A DNA stretch of 64,000 nt from Gemmobacter fulvus (GTDB lineage Bacteria > Pseudomonadota > Alphaproteobacteria > Rhodobacterales > Rhodobacteraceae): positions 248,001 to 312,000 of the forward strand of contig NZ_CP076362.1 in NCBI RefSeq assembly GCF_018798885.1, read 5' to 3'. A program made the position numbers and the translations under genes. Positions within the stretch are counted from its first letter, which is position 1, and the number at the start of each line of letters is the position of its first letter. Shown piece by piece: positions 9,600-19,235 of the stretch. The notes below the pieces were generated by a model. The model searched no databases, was not told where the DNA came from, and saw only the letters and a program-made list of their open reading frames with translations.

Positions 9600-9885
9600 C
9601 GGCGAAGAGGTTGCCCACTCACTGGATTGGCACCGGATGCGCAGGACAGCGAAACCCTTCGCGGAGAAGGGCCATCGCAGGTGGTCATCGTTCCCTGCGG
9701 CATGTGATGTTCCAAGCGGCCCTAGTCGCGGCACGTCACAACCCGAGCCTGAAATCCTCCGCAGATCTCCTCCGCAAGGCCGAAAAACCGGATAAGGCAT
9801 CATCACCGCTGACGCGAGAAGGCTGGTCACCATCGCCTACGCCCTGTGCAAGAGCCGTCAGAAATGGACCGCCACGACGTCCTGA
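9600..9885 (+). pseudogene. IS110-family transposase remnant (C-terminal end, frameshifted)
   Basis: Pieces of an IS110-type transposase C-terminus appear in two frames. First comes RAIAGGHRSLRHVMFQAALVAARHNPSLKSSADLLRKAEKPDK (about 9660-9795), which matches the conserved IAGGR-xxxRHVxFxAAL and HNP motifs. A frame change then leads to IITADARRLVTIAYALCKSRQKWT and a stop at 9885, matching the usual end of these enzymes. The N-terminal DEDD catalytic domain is absent. It is a dead fragment, and the remaining 160 bases up to 10046 hold nothing recognised. Confidence 0.75.
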
Positions 9886-10046
9886 CAGATACAATTGCTA
9901 ATGTGACATTCGTATTATCCCGCATAGCTGACTATCATGGCTAAGATTTCGCTGCGCACAGGTCGAACGGCTGCTTCAGTCGAGCCACTACTCAGCATGT
10001 GGAGAGTCGACTGCCCGGTATGGGTCGACTTTTCAATGCTTGATCG

Positions 10047-12746
10047 TCAGCGTATTGGCGCCACACAGAAACTGCGGGTCGAGATTGGGTTGTGCCAGCA
10101 GCGGCCATCCGCTTCGATAATCGGATCGTCGATCCTGACTTCGTTCAGGCGCCAGATACCATCCCGGATATAAGTCACGCTGCGGTCGCCATCCGGCCAG
10201 ACATAGACGTTAAGCGCGATCTGCTCGCGCAGCTTCTGCATCTCTGCCGAGGCCTGATAAAAGATGAGGCCGCGGCAGAGCTTGGTCGAGGTCACTTCAC
10301 CGCTCGCGGCCCTGACTTGACAGGTGAACTGGTCAGCGGGCAACTCGCCCGTGCTCCACTCCACCAGCAACTGCGCATTGGCCGCACAAGCCTGCGCGAT
10401 ATTGTCCATGCAGCCCATGTCGAAAGCGCGCGAAGCCTCGGCCAGCACCCGCGGGGGCAACGGATATTCACCCTCCTCTTGGTGCGCGAAAGCCAGCGGT
10501 TGTGTCGGTATCTCGCCCCGCCGGACAGTATCAATCAGCATTGCGCCATAAATCAGGCAGGCCTCGCCATCGGTGGTGGCAACGCGATGATGGAAGCAGC
10601 CGCGCTGATAGGCGGCCAGCGCAAGCGCCGGATCTGCGGGCTGCGCTATCCCGTCGGAAAGCAGATTTCCGGTCAGCTTGCACCCATAGGGTGCCACAGA
10701 CGCGTCGGCGCCATTGCAGGTGAACTCGGCCCACCGCAGGGCCTCGGGCAGGCGCGCCTGTTGTTCCAGTGCCAGTTTTGCAGCGTCATAACAGGCCCAG
10801 GTGTCCTGGTCGTCTCCGCTGGAAATCATCGCCTCACAGGCCATGGCGCGGACCTGCAGCGCGCCTTCCCCATCACCACCTTCCGCCAGAGCATCCGCAA
10901 GCAGACTGCAAGTATTGTCCGCCTCCGCCATTTTGCGCTCGTCCCGGCACCCCATGCGCAGGGCTGCAAGATAGGCCTCGGGGTTGTCGCGGGCGGGGAT
11001 CGTGACACCCTGAGCCTCATACCCGACCTTGCCGTAAATCCGCGCAAGCGGTTCACAGCCCTTGGTATTGGCAAGCGAGCAGGCCTCTTTCAGCATGGCC
11101 ACTACCGTGTTCAGGCCATCCGGTGCCTCCAGCGCGGCATAGAGATAGAGAGCCTGACTGCATTCCTGCGACGATCCTTCCTCCTGGGACAGGCAGGACT
11201 GTGCGAGAGCGTCATATCTTACACGCAAGGCGGGGCGGGCCTCAGGCAGTGTCGCGTCGATGGCCGCGCCAAGGCTTGCGCAGATGCTGTCCTTGCTCTC
11301 CTGCGCGTTACAGAGCGCAATCGCGCGTGTGGTGGCGGCCTGACGCTCGGCCGCTGGCCAGAAATCCGGCAGATTTGACGGGGTGGCACAGGCCTCCGGA
11401 TCGCCCGCGGCGCAGCCGCTGGTCAGGAAGGCGCTGGCCCGGGTCACCCGCGCCAGATCGCGTGCGGCGGGATCGCCATAGGTCAAGAAATCACGGTAGA
11501 GATAATAGGCGGATTTACAGCTGCGCTGATTTGGGTCGCGCGGCCCCTGGGTGCAGATCCCCGCCTCGATGCCCGCAAGTGCAAAACGTTCATCCATGGT
11601 CGGGCCCGTGCCCCGCGCCGCTGTCACCACGCCGAATCCCTCTTCCAAGGACTCACATATCCAGTCGATCCCTTGCTGGCAGGCGGTCAGATTGGCCGCG
11701 AAATTCGACGCAGCCTCGACCAGGGACGGGCTACGATCCGCCGCCGTGTTCCGCGCCAGCAGGATACAGCCGATGCGGTCCTGCGCATCGCAAAGCAGTT
11801 TCGCCAGTTCCGTCGTCACGCTGTCGTCTGCCGCCGTCTCACCCGCAAGCGCATGATCCCGCACAAGCTCTGTCGTATTTTCCTGCCGGTTGATTGCCAG
11901 TTGGCATCCTTCCAAGTCTTTGGCCATGCAGCCCAACAGAGCATAGCGTGTGACCACAGCCGGCCCACGGTCCGGGCCGTCCGGCGCCTCATAGATCAGG
12001 CTGGAAAATGCGGTGCAGGCCGTACCGAGGCCCAGATCGCAGGCCCGTTTCATCCCTGTCGGGTCACCGGCCTGACGGGCCTCGGCCAGCAAGGCGGCAG
12101 CCTCCTGAAACCCGTCGCGCCCCGCTTCGACAAATCCGGCGTCTTCGAAGATCAGAGCCTGGCTGAAATCAGCGCCTGAGGCGCAGGAACTGCCTTTGGG
12201 CAACTGATCGGAAAGGCGGAGTATCCGCTCGCTGGCCCCGGTGCTGAGAAGGCCCAGCACCAGCGCATAGCCCCCCGAATACAGCCGATACCCCGAAGCC
12301 GAGCGGCCAAAGGCAGGCAGGGATACCGCGAGATTGTTCAGCTCCCGAAGCGTATCGGCATGGCCTGCGACAAGGTGGCAGGTGTTCGGTGGGGCAAGAT
12401 AGATCTGGCCGAAACCATCAGCGGTCATGGCCGTCGACGGCGGACAGAAATGGGTAACGTCGGCAGTCTGCAGATACCCCACCGCCCGCTCCAGATCCTT
12501 GCCGGTCGCATAGTCCAAAGCGAACCATGCCGCGCCATCCGGGCCGAAGGTCACGTCGCGCAATGTGACCACTTCCCCCGCCGAAAGGACGCGCGCCTCG
12601 GCCCCGTCTGGCGCACTGTAGATGGGTTGGGCCGTGCAGATATGGCGGGTTTCCAGCGGCTGATGCGGCGGAAGCTCCTGCGCCAGAGCGGGAACGCCGA
12701 ACCCAAACGAGAGCAGGGCAAGGGCAGACAACGTGATCCTGATCAT
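10047..12746 (-). CDS. Large secreted Cys-rich protein with SH3-like and Sel1-like regions
   Basis: 899-aa exported protein. The start at 12746 gives a clean signal peptide, MIRITLSALALLSFGFGVPALAQE; the longer frame upstream has none. Residues about 35-100 look like a bacterial SH3-type domain (AQPIYSAPDGAEARVLSAGEVVTLRDV). The rest carries many short units with paired cysteines, such as MKRACDLGLGTACTAFS, CAAGDPEACA and CSLANTKGCEPLARIYG, like Sel1/Hcp solenoid repeats that bind peptides or cell-wall partners. No catalytic motif is recognised. It has no gene in the same orientation nearby, so the role is unknown. Disulfide bonds in the periplasm are likely. Confidence 0.72.
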   Translation of the reverse strand: MIRITLSALALLSFGFGVPALAQELPPHQPLETRHICTAQPIYSAPDGAEARVLSAGEVVTLRDVTFGPDGAAWFALDYATGKDLERAVGYLQTADVTHFCPPSTAMTADGFGQIYLAPPNTCHLVAGHADTLRELNNLAVSLPAFGRSASGYRLYSGGYALVLGLLSTGASERILRLSDQLPKGSSCASGADFSQALIFEDAGFVEAGRDGFQEAAALLAEARQAGDPTGMKRACDLGLGTACTAFSSLIYEAPDGPDRGPAVVTRYALLGCMAKDLEGCQLAINRQENTTELVRDHALAGETAADDSVTTELAKLLCDAQDRIGCILLARNTAADRSPSLVEAASNFAANLTACQQGIDWICESLEEGFGVVTAARGTGPTMDERFALAGIEAGICTQGPRDPNQRSCKSAYYLYRDFLTYGDPAARDLARVTRASAFLTSGCAAGDPEACATPSNLPDFWPAAERQAATTRAIALCNAQESKDSICASLGAAIDATLPEARPALRVRYDALAQSCLSQEEGSSQECSQALYLYAALEAPDGLNTVVAMLKEACSLANTKGCEPLARIYGKVGYEAQGVTIPARDNPEAYLAALRMGCRDERKMAEADNTCSLLADALAEGGDGEGALQVRAMACEAMISSGDDQDTWACYDAAKLALEQQARLPEALRWAEFTCNGADASVAPYGCKLTGNLLSDGIAQPADPALALAAYQRGCFHHRVATTDGEACLIYGAMLIDTVRRGEIPTQPLAFAHQEEGEYPLPPRVLAEASRAFDMGCMDNIAQACAANAQLLVEWSTGELPADQFTCQVRAASGEVTSTKLCRGLIFYQASAEMQKLREQIALNVYVWPDGDRSVTYIRDGIWRLNEVRIDDPIIEADGRCWHNPISTRSFCVAPIR

Positions 12747-12971
12747 CAAAATTCGCCAATGGTTACGTCTCAGCCCCCCGATCAGAGGCCGCCTGCGGAT
12801 GTCGGGCAGCATGGACCGGAAGCCGACGGGTTCCAAGCATGGAGGTCTGGCTTCTGGCATGATCCTGCCGAATGGGACGAGGGATACGTCCCACCGGAAT
12901 CCGGGGGTGACTGTTCCAGCAGGACATCTGTACTACAGGGGGCGACGAAATCCTGAATGGGGGAAAGTCCT

Positions 12972-13328
12972 ATGAAGAAACTTCTTCTCGTTATCATTGG
13001 TCTGGCACTGCTGGGCCTTGGCGGCTACCGGCAATTTGCCGGGGTGGGCGTCAGCGCCGCAGACCAAGCGCGTTGCGAACAACAGGTCCGTGCGCAAAGC
13101 GGCACCGACGCCGAAGCGCTGGCGCTTTTACTGCCGAAATGCAGCGATGTCGGTATGGTGGCGATGATGGATGCGCAGGCATCGGGCGATGATGCCCAGG
13201 CAGCGGCGCGCCGGATCTCGGAGGCCAGTCAGGGCGACCTGACAGCACATCTCTTCGACTGGGCAATGATCGGCGCGGGTCTGGTCGCATTGGCTGCTGC
13301 TGCGGTCATGAACCGCCGCCGCGCATGA
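12972..13328 (+). CDS. Small membrane protein, unknown function
   Basis: 118-aa protein with a hydrophobic N-terminus (MKKLLLVIIGLALLGLGGY) that is a signal anchor, a central hydrophilic part with two cysteines (ARCEQQV and LPKCSDV) and a C-terminal membrane segment (WAMIGAGLVALAAAAVMNRRRA). The ATG at 12972 has GGGGGAAAG upstream and is preferred to an in-frame ATG five codons earlier. It starts 225 bases from the divergent large Cys-rich protein. I do not recognise the family. The paired cysteines outside the membrane may form a disulfide. Confidence 0.6.
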   Translation: MKKLLLVIIGLALLGLGGYRQFAGVGVSAADQARCEQQVRAQSGTDAEALALLLPKCSDVGMVAMMDAQASGDDAQAAARRISEASQGDLTAHLFDWAMIGAGLVALAAAAVMNRRRA

Positions 13329-13340
13329 TCGGCTGCCGGG

Positions 13341-13631
13341 ATGAAGGTCTCGCGCCGGATAGGGCTGCTGATCCTGATGGTCGTTATCGGGATAGCGCCA
13401 CTCGTTTCGGTGGCCCTCGCCGGGCTGATTGCCGAATCGAACGGCTGCGCGTTGCATGAGGGCTTTGCACAGCCTTGCATCGTGTTCGGGGCCGATATCG
13501 GTGGAGTGCTTTACACGATGGCCGTCATGGGCTGGCTGATGCTGATTTCACTTTTCTTCCTTGGGGGCGGATTGCTGGGGCTGGCATGGGAAGGCATACT
13601 GCTGGTCCTCCGGAGAATGTCGCGGCGCTAG
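13341..13631 (+). CDS. Small membrane protein, unknown function
   Basis: 96-aa protein with two strong membrane segments (GLLILMVVIGIAPLVSVALAGLI and VLYTMAVMGWLMLISLFFLGGGLLGLAW) separated by a short loop with two cysteines (NGCALHEGFAQPCIV). It starts 12 bases after the previous small membrane gene and is probably co-transcribed with it. The basic ends (MKVSRR and LRRMSRR) place both termini in the cytoplasm. No family is recognised. Confidence 0.55.
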   Translation: MKVSRRIGLLILMVVIGIAPLVSVALAGLIAESNGCALHEGFAQPCIVFGADIGGVLYTMAVMGWLMLISLFFLGGGLLGLAWEGILLVLRRMSRR

Positions 13632-13938
13632 AGAAATCCGGAGCTGCGCCTTCATTGCTGCTGCAGCACTACCCGAACAGCAGCTTTCAAGCTTGCTTGG
13701 TTACAGTGTAGCGCGAGGTAGATCGGTGGTTATGGGCTTGAACTGCCTTGGCCGAGCCAGGCTAAGCGACCCATACTTGCCATCCGGGACGCCACTTGCG
13801 GCTTCCCCAGACCGGCCACTCATGTTTGCCGTAGCGATCCAGACCGGGCACAATCGCCGATGCGGACGAAGCGGACATTTACCTCTAGTTCCCCGGCCGT
13901 AAACACGCATTGGCGACGAGGCGGTCCGACCCGTAACC
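13632..13938. other. Intergenic region between convergent genes
   Basis: 307 bases between two convergent transcription units. No gene, repeat or clear terminator was seen. Confidence 0.5.
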
Positions 13939-14700
13939 CTACTGCCGGATACGCCAGCCCGTCCGGAAGATCCACCAGACCGCCGCGAGGCAGGCGGCGG
14001 TGAACAGCAGGATCGCCAGCAGGCTGACCATCACCGGCACGTCTGCGGTGTCGAAGAACGACCAGCGGAAGACCGACATCAGGTACACCACCGGGTTGAA
14101 CAGCGCGAGGCTGCGCCAGATCCCCGGCAGCATATTCACGCTGTAGAAGCTGCCGCCCAAGAAGATCAACGGGGTCAGGACCAGCAGCGGGATCAGTTGC
14201 AGCTGTTGGAAATCCTTCGCCCAGATGCCGATGATGAAGCCGAACAGCGAGAAGCTGAAGCTGGTCAGCACCAGCAGCGCGAACATCGCAACCGGATGCG
14301 CGATCGGCAGGTCGACGAACAGGAACGCCGTGGCGAGGATCACCAGACCGATCAGGACGGATTTCACCGCCGCCGCGCCAACATAGCCGATGACGATCTC
14401 TGCCGTGCCGATGGGCGCGGACAAGAGCTCGTAGATCGTGCCGATGAACTTGGGGAAATGGATCGCGAAGGACGCATTCGCCACTGACTGGGTGATCACC
14501 GTCAGCATGATGAGCCCGGGCACGATGAAAGCGCCATAGGTCACGCCATCCACCGTCTCGATCCGGCTGCCGATGGCGGCGCCGAACACCACGAAATACA
14601 GCGAGGTCGAGATGACCGGAGAGACCAGCGATTCGATGATGGTGCGGTAGAAGCGCGCCATTTCGCGGTTGAAGATCACCCGGATTGCCTGGACGTTCAT
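13939..14700 (-). CDS. ABC-2 type transporter permease
   Basis: 253-aa inner-membrane permease of the ABC-2 (DrrB/NodJ-like) type, about six membrane segments. The N-terminal [34 protein letters not shown] is typical of this family, as is the later [43 protein letters not shown]. It exports an unknown substrate together with the ATPase encoded just upstream; the two genes overlap by ATGA, so stoichiometric synthesis is likely. Family members export polysaccharides, lipids or drugs. Confidence 0.9.
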   Translation of the reverse strand: MNVQAIRVIFNREMARFYRTIIESLVSPVISTSLYFVVFGAAIGSRIETVDGVTYGAFIVPGLIMLTVITQSVANASFAIHFPKFIGTIYELLSAPIGTAEIVIGYVGAAAVKSVLIGLVILATAFLFVDLPIAHPVAMFALLVLTSFSFSLFGFIIGIWAKDFQQLQLIPLLVLTPLIFLGGSFYSVNMLPGIWRSLALFNPVVYLMSVFRWSFFDTADVPVMVSLLAILLFTAACLAAVWWIFRTGWRIRQ

Positions 14701-15623
14701 GCCTGCCCCCTGACCAAGCCGACGAAGATGTCTTCGAGGCTGCTTTGCCGTGTCGCGAGGTCAGTGATCTGCAGGCCCGCCGCGCGCATCTCGCCCAGCA
14801 GGGTGACAATCCCGGTACGCTCGCCCTTTGTGTCGTAGGTGTAGGTCACGCTGCGGCCGCCCGGTCCCAACTCCAGCGCGTATCCGCGCAGCGCTTCGGG
14901 CACGACCGTCAGCGGCCCGGCCAGATCGACCTGCAGCTGCTTCTGGCCCATCCGGGTCATCAGCCCGACCTTGTCCTCGACCAGCAGGATCTCGCCCTTG
15001 TTGATCACGCCCACCCGGTCTGCGATCGCCTCGGCCTCTTCGATGTAATGGGTGGTCAGGATGATCGTCACGCCCTGCGCCTTCAGGTCGGCAACGACCG
15101 ACCACATGTCCTTACGCAGTTCGACATCCACGCCGGCAGAGGGTTCATCGAGGAACAGCACCCGGGGCTGGTGCGCCAGCGCCTTGGCGATCAGTACGCG
15201 CCGCTTCATGCCGCCCGACAGCGGCTGGATCGGGCTGTCCTTCTTGTCCCATAGCGATAGTTGCCGCAGCACCTTCTCGACCTGCGCCGGGTCCGCCGCC
15301 TTGCCGAACAGCCCGCGCGAGAAGGAGACCGCGTTGATTACCTTCTCGAACGGCTCCAGCGTGATCTCCTGCGGGACGAGACCGATCAACTCGCGTGCGG
15401 CCCGGAAATCGCGCACGACATCATGCCCGCCGACGGTCACGCTGCCCGAAGTGGGGCGCACGATGCCACAGATGGTCGAGATGAGTGTGGTCTTGCCCGC
15501 GCCGTTGGGGCCGAGCAGTGCGATGATCTCGCCCTCCTCGATCTCCAGATTGACCGACTTGAGCGCCGAGAAGCCTGACTTGTAGGTCTTGGTCAGATCC
15601 CGGACAGATACGATAGTTGGCAT
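14697..15623 (-). CDS. ABC-2 type transporter ATP-binding protein
   Basis: 308-aa ATPase partner of the permease at 13939-14700. Seen in order: Walker [13 protein letters not shown] (about 38-49), Q-loop LVPQE, signature [15 protein letters not shown], Walker [13 protein letters not shown] and switch H in TTHYIEEAE, then a C-terminal extension ending in the SLEDIFV motif usual for DrrA/NodI-type exporters. The start at 15623 follows AGGGGAAG; the reading frame runs another 105 codons upstream without similarity. 335 bases up to the next gene could hold the promoter. Confidence 0.92.
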   Translation of the reverse strand: MPTIVSVRDLTKTYKSGFSALKSVNLEIEEGEIIALLGPNGAGKTTLISTICGIVRPTSGSVTVGGHDVVRDFRAARELIGLVPQEITLEPFEKVINAVSFSRGLFGKAADPAQVEKVLRQLSLWDKKDSPIQPLSGGMKRRVLIAKALAHQPRVLFLDEPSAGVDVELRKDMWSVVADLKAQGVTIILTTHYIEEAEAIADRVGVINKGEILLVEDKVGLMTRMGQKQLQVDLAGPLTVVPEALRGYALELGPGGRSVTYTYDTKGERTGIVTLLGEMRAAGLQITDLATRQSSLEDIFVGLVRGQA

Positions 15624-15958
15624 GACTTCCCCTGACCTCCGATGGATTCTTGTATCGCCCCGAAGCGCCTGAGGCCAGCGATCATGGTCCGCATAAGGCT
15701 TGCGGTCCATTGCCGTCGGCCACCTGCCTAGGATACTGCATCGCCGCATTCTCCACAGTCGCGCTTTGGCGGGTGCTGCAGCAAACTCGGAGAAATGTCG
15801 TAGCAATGCGGGACATTGCGGTCGTTGGCCTGACCGCCCCCTGTATGTCAGACCGGATATAGGGAAGCTTAGCGACTCTCGCAATTTTTTTTGCACAGGC
15901 CGGATACAAGCGTGTGTCCCGCCATGAAGTTGGGCCACCAGTCAGGCTGGCGCTCTCA
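15624..15958. other. Intergenic region, promoter of the ABC-2 operon
   Basis: 335 bases without a gene. It lies upstream of the ABC-2 exporter operon and downstream of a LysR gene transcribed the same way. No terminator or operator could be identified with confidence. Confidence 0.4.
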
Positions 15959-16798
15959 CTAGGGCACCTGCAGCACCAGTTCTTCCACTGCATCGGAGAG
16001 CTGCTGGTTCGCGGCGCGGTTGCGTATGAGAACAATATCGAGATTTTCCGGGGCCTTTAACCCAATTGCGCCCGACGGAAGAATGAGCTCCGGAGGAGCC
16101 GACATCCGGCTTACGGCGGCAATGGCAAGTCCCGCCTCGACGATTGTCAGTAAGCCGGCCAGACTGAAGCTTTCATATGTCGCGCGGAAGGGCAAATTGC
16201 TTTGCGCGAGGGCGGCGAGCGTCACGCGGCGCGCTTCGGATCCCGGCTCAAACAGCGCCACCGGGAGTGGCTGTTTCTCAAGCGCGGCCCCATCGCGTGC
16301 CGCAATCCATACCATCGGCTCGCGGCGGATCAACCGGCCGCCAACGCCTTTCGAGCGGGTCACAACCGCGAGATCGACCTCACCCGCTGCGACCAGAGGC
16401 ACGAGCGCAGTAGATTGCGCGCAGAACACCCTGATTTCTGCCTGCGGATAGAGCAACCCGAAGCGCCGAAAAACGGGCGGCAAGAATTGCGAGATGTAGT
16501 CATCCGGCGCACCAACGGTAATCGTGCCCCTGACCCCGGGCCTGCCAAAGCTTTCAGCGGCCTCATCATGCAGGCGCAGGATACGGCGAGCATAGGCCTC
16601 AAGTCTCTCTCCAGCACGGGTCAGCGCCAGATTGCGCGTATCGCGCAGAAAAAGTGTCGCGCCGACCTCTTGCTCCAGCCGCGCGATATGGGTCGAGACT
16701 GTTGCAGGCGAGCGATGCACATGCTGCGCCGCCCGGTTGAAGCTCATGGCATCAACGCAGGCGACGAAGGTGCGAAGCAGGACATGGTCAAGCTGCAT
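15959..16798 (-). CDS. LysR-family transcriptional regulator
   Basis: 279-aa regulator. The N-terminal winged helix is clear: LLRTFVACVDAMSFNRAAQHVHRSPATVSTHIARLEQEVGATLFLRDTRNLALTRAGERL (about residues 7-70). The periplasmic-binding-like effector domain begins at about GTITVGAPDDYISQFLPPVFRRF. It diverges from an EamA-family transporter over a 98-base gap rich in A+T, the usual layout for a LysR protein and its target. It probably activates the transporter in response to the exported compound. Confidence 0.88.
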   Translation of the reverse strand: MQLDHVLLRTFVACVDAMSFNRAAQHVHRSPATVSTHIARLEQEVGATLFLRDTRNLALTRAGERLEAYARRILRLHDEAAESFGRPGVRGTITVGAPDDYISQFLPPVFRRFGLLYPQAEIRVFCAQSTALVPLVAAGEVDLAVVTRSKGVGGRLIRREPMVWIAARDGAALEKQPLPVALFEPGSEARRVTLAALAQSNLPFRATYESFSLAGLLTIVEAGLAIAAVSRMSAPPELILPSGAIGLKAPENLDIVLIRNRAANQQLSDAVEELVLQVP

Positions 16799-16896
16799 CT
16801 ATTTAAGAATCCCAAACAATACCTTTCGATTATATTGATTTACAATTGTTTCGCCAGCGCTATTCCTGATCTGGAACCTATCGTGAGAGGGCAGGA

Positions 16897-17787
16897 ATGA
16901 CACCGCAAAACCAGGGGATTGCAGGAGTCATTATGGCTCAGACGGTGCTGGGCACATTGGGGCTTTGCGTGTTGCAGGCAGCCGCGTCCCCCCTCTCGAT
17001 CGCCTTCTATCGCTGCCTGATCGCGGCGGTTGCGCTGGGGACATATGCGGCTTTGCGCGGCGATCTTGCGGGCCTGTTGCGCCTTCCGAGACGGGTTCTT
17101 TTGCTCGCGATTCTCAGCGGGTTTCTGATGGTCGGGAACTGGGTTCTATTCTTCGAGGCGATCCGCCGGTCTGGGATATCGGTTGCAACCATTGTCTTTC
17201 ATGTGCAGCCCTTTCTGATGGTGCTCGTCAGCGCGCTTTTGTTTCGTGAAAGGCTGCGCTCCATCACATTTCTCTGGTTTGGCCTCGCGCTCATGGGCCT
17301 CGCCTTTGCGACGGGGATCTTCGACCTGTCGGGGGTAGCCGACGGAGAATCACGGATTGACTGGATTGGCATAGGTGCCGCGGTCGCAGCGGCGTTGCTT
17401 TACGCGCTGGTCACGATCATCGCAAAACGGCTGCCGCGCTCCGGGGGATTGCAGCTGACCTTAATCCAGTGCCTCTGCGGCGCCATGGTGCTGACCCCCT
17501 GGCTATCTTTAACCCCGGGAGAGGTGACGGGCGAACAATGGAAATGGTTTGCGATTATTGGTCTCGTCCATACCGGTGGGGTCTATATTCTGCTTTACAA
17601 CGCTTTGCAGAAGCTGCCGATTGCGGTCGCTGCTGTTCTGCTGTTCCTTTATCCGGTCAGCGCCATCATTGTTGATGCCGCCTGGTTCAGACAACCGATT
17701 TCGCTGATGCAGATTGCCGGGTTCCTGTGTGTTCTACTGGCAAGCCTCGGAATTACTCTGAAATGGGGGTTAAGAAAAATCTGCTGA
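16897..17787 (+). CDS. EamA/DMT-family transporter
   Basis: 296-aa inner-membrane protein with ten membrane segments in two EamA repeats (about 10-140 and 150-290). Marks: FYRCLIAAVAL in the first repeat, FFEAIRRSGISVATIVFHVQPFLMVLVSALLFRERL closing the first repeat, and LYNALQKLPIAVAAVLLFLYPVSAIIVDAAWF in the second. Members export amino acids or metabolites, or act as nucleotide-sugar carriers; substrate is not readable. Divergent LysR gene as partner. Confidence 0.87.
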   Translation: MTPQNQGIAGVIMAQTVLGTLGLCVLQAAASPLSIAFYRCLIAAVALGTYAALRGDLAGLLRLPRRVLLLAILSGFLMVGNWVLFFEAIRRSGISVATIVFHVQPFLMVLVSALLFRERLRSITFLWFGLALMGLAFATGIFDLSGVADGESRIDWIGIGAAVAAALLYALVTIIAKRLPRSGGLQLTLIQCLCGAMVLTPWLSLTPGEVTGEQWKWFAIIGLVHTGGVYILLYNALQKLPIAVAAVLLFLYPVSAIIVDAAWFRQPISLMQIAGFLCVLLASLGITLKWGLRKIC

Positions 17788-18186
17788 AGCCGCGCGGCCA
17801 AATGTGCGCTGTGCGCGGCTCGGCACCCTGGGTTTCCATGAGCGATGATTAAGCGTCCGCTTTGGCCTCCGAGCAACATGTTGCGGATCAGCTACCCTGA
17901 GGTTCGACTAGCGCAGTCGAACCGCCGCCCAAGGCAGTCAAGGTCGGCCCTGAGCAGCCGGTCGACCAGTCAGCATGCTGCGTGGCCGCATTCCCGGAAG
18001 CTGCCGTTCGGCCGGCACCGCGGCAAAGCCTGTAGCGATACGGCCCATAGCTGATGGAGCATGTGACGGACGAGATCTATCAGGCGCATTAAGTTCGCGG
18101 CTGGCCGGATGGCTGAGATCCGGCCAGCACCGCCTGCTACAATGGCGAATTTCGGTCACCATACGTTGTGATTTTGACCTCGCCCG
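17788..18186. other. Intergenic region between convergent genes
   Basis: 399 bases between the EamA gene and the convergent LysR gene. A stem of AGCCGCGC (17788-17795) with GCGCGGCT (17813-17820), directly at the stop codon, might help end transcription but lacks a T-run. Nothing else is recognised. Confidence 0.4.
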
Positions 18187-19119
18187 TCAGCGGTGCCGGA
18201 GGGCATCCACCACGACACGGAAGGCTGGCAGACTTTGCCTGCGGCTGGGAAAATAGATGTAATATCCCGAAAACGGCTGCGACCAGTCATCCAGCACGAC
18301 CTGTAGGGTGCCAGCGCGGATCTGGTCGGTGACCATGTCTTCAGGGACATAGGCGATGCCATATCCAAGCAGCGCGGCCTCCACCATTTCGTAGGATCCG
18401 TTGAAGGTCAGTTGGCCATCCACGCGCACGCGCAGCTCCTGGCTGTCCTTCTCGAACTCCCAGGCGTAAAGGCCGCCTGCGGCGACCTGTCTGATGTTGA
18501 TGCAGGTATGGTTGACCAGGTCTTTCGGGTGTTCCGGTATGCCCCGTTTCGCGAGGTAATCCGGTGCGGCCACGGCCACCAGCCGCCAGTCGGGGCCGAT
18601 CCGGACCGCTACCATGTCCTGCTCGACGCTTTCGCCGAGACGAATGCCGGCATCAAAGCCGCCGTCCACGATGTTGCGGAAGGCACTGTCGACGCTGAAC
18701 TCGACATGCAGATCCGGATAATCCTGCAGAACCCGGCCGAGTTTTGGCCAAACGAGCGTGCGCAGCGCATGATCCGAGAGTGTGATCCGGATCCTGCCTG
18801 CAGGTTTGTCCCGATATTCCATGATGGCGGCCATCTCGGCTTCGATCTCGGCAATACGCGGGCTGAGCGACTGCCGCAGGCGCTCACCTGCCTCCGTTGG
18901 CGCAACATTCCGGGTTGTGCGGTTCAGGAGCAGGACACCCATCCGGGTCTCCAGCCGCTTGATCGTATGGCTGAGGGTGGATTGTGAGATCCCGATCCGG
19001 GCGGCCGCGCGCGTGAAGCTGCGCTCTTCGGCCACGACGAGGAACCAGAGCAGATCGTTGAACTGTTCGCGGGCTATTGAACGTCTCCTGAGGCGGGCGA
19101 AAGGCAGGGTTTCGCGCAA
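18187..19119 (-). CDS. LysR-family transcriptional regulator
   Basis: 310-aa regulator with an N-terminal helix-turn-helix (LLWFLVVAEERSFTRAAARIGISQSTLSHTIKRLETRMGVLLLNRTTRNVAPTEAGERL) and a substrate-binding effector domain of the PBP2_CrgA-like subgroup. Homologues typically begin MAREQFNDL. Here that position is an ATA codon (19075-19077) with AGGAG seven bases before it, so either the ATG at 19119 is used, giving a 14-residue extension, or ATA serves as a weak start. Divergent from the MFS/cupin/hydrolase/dehydrogenase operon, which it most likely regulates. Confidence 0.88.
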   Translation of the reverse strand: MRETLPFARLRRRSIAREQFNDLLWFLVVAEERSFTRAAARIGISQSTLSHTIKRLETRMGVLLLNRTTRNVAPTEAGERLRQSLSPRIAEIEAEMAAIMEYRDKPAGRIRITLSDHALRTLVWPKLGRVLQDYPDLHVEFSVDSAFRNIVDGGFDAGIRLGESVEQDMVAVRIGPDWRLVAVAAPDYLAKRGIPEHPKDLVNHTCINIRQVAAGGLYAWEFEKDSQELRVRVDGQLTFNGSYEMVEAALLGYGIAYVPEDMVTDQIRAGTLQVVLDDWSQPFSGYYIYFPSRRQSLPAFRVVVDALRHR

Positions 19120-19235
19120 ATTTATGGCTCAGGTCGATTAATGCAAGCGGATTTACACGGGTAATCTGCGGGGAGCTGCCCTGCTACATGTCGTCGGCAA
19201 CAGACAGAGCCAGAGCGGCGAGGCAGATACCAGGT

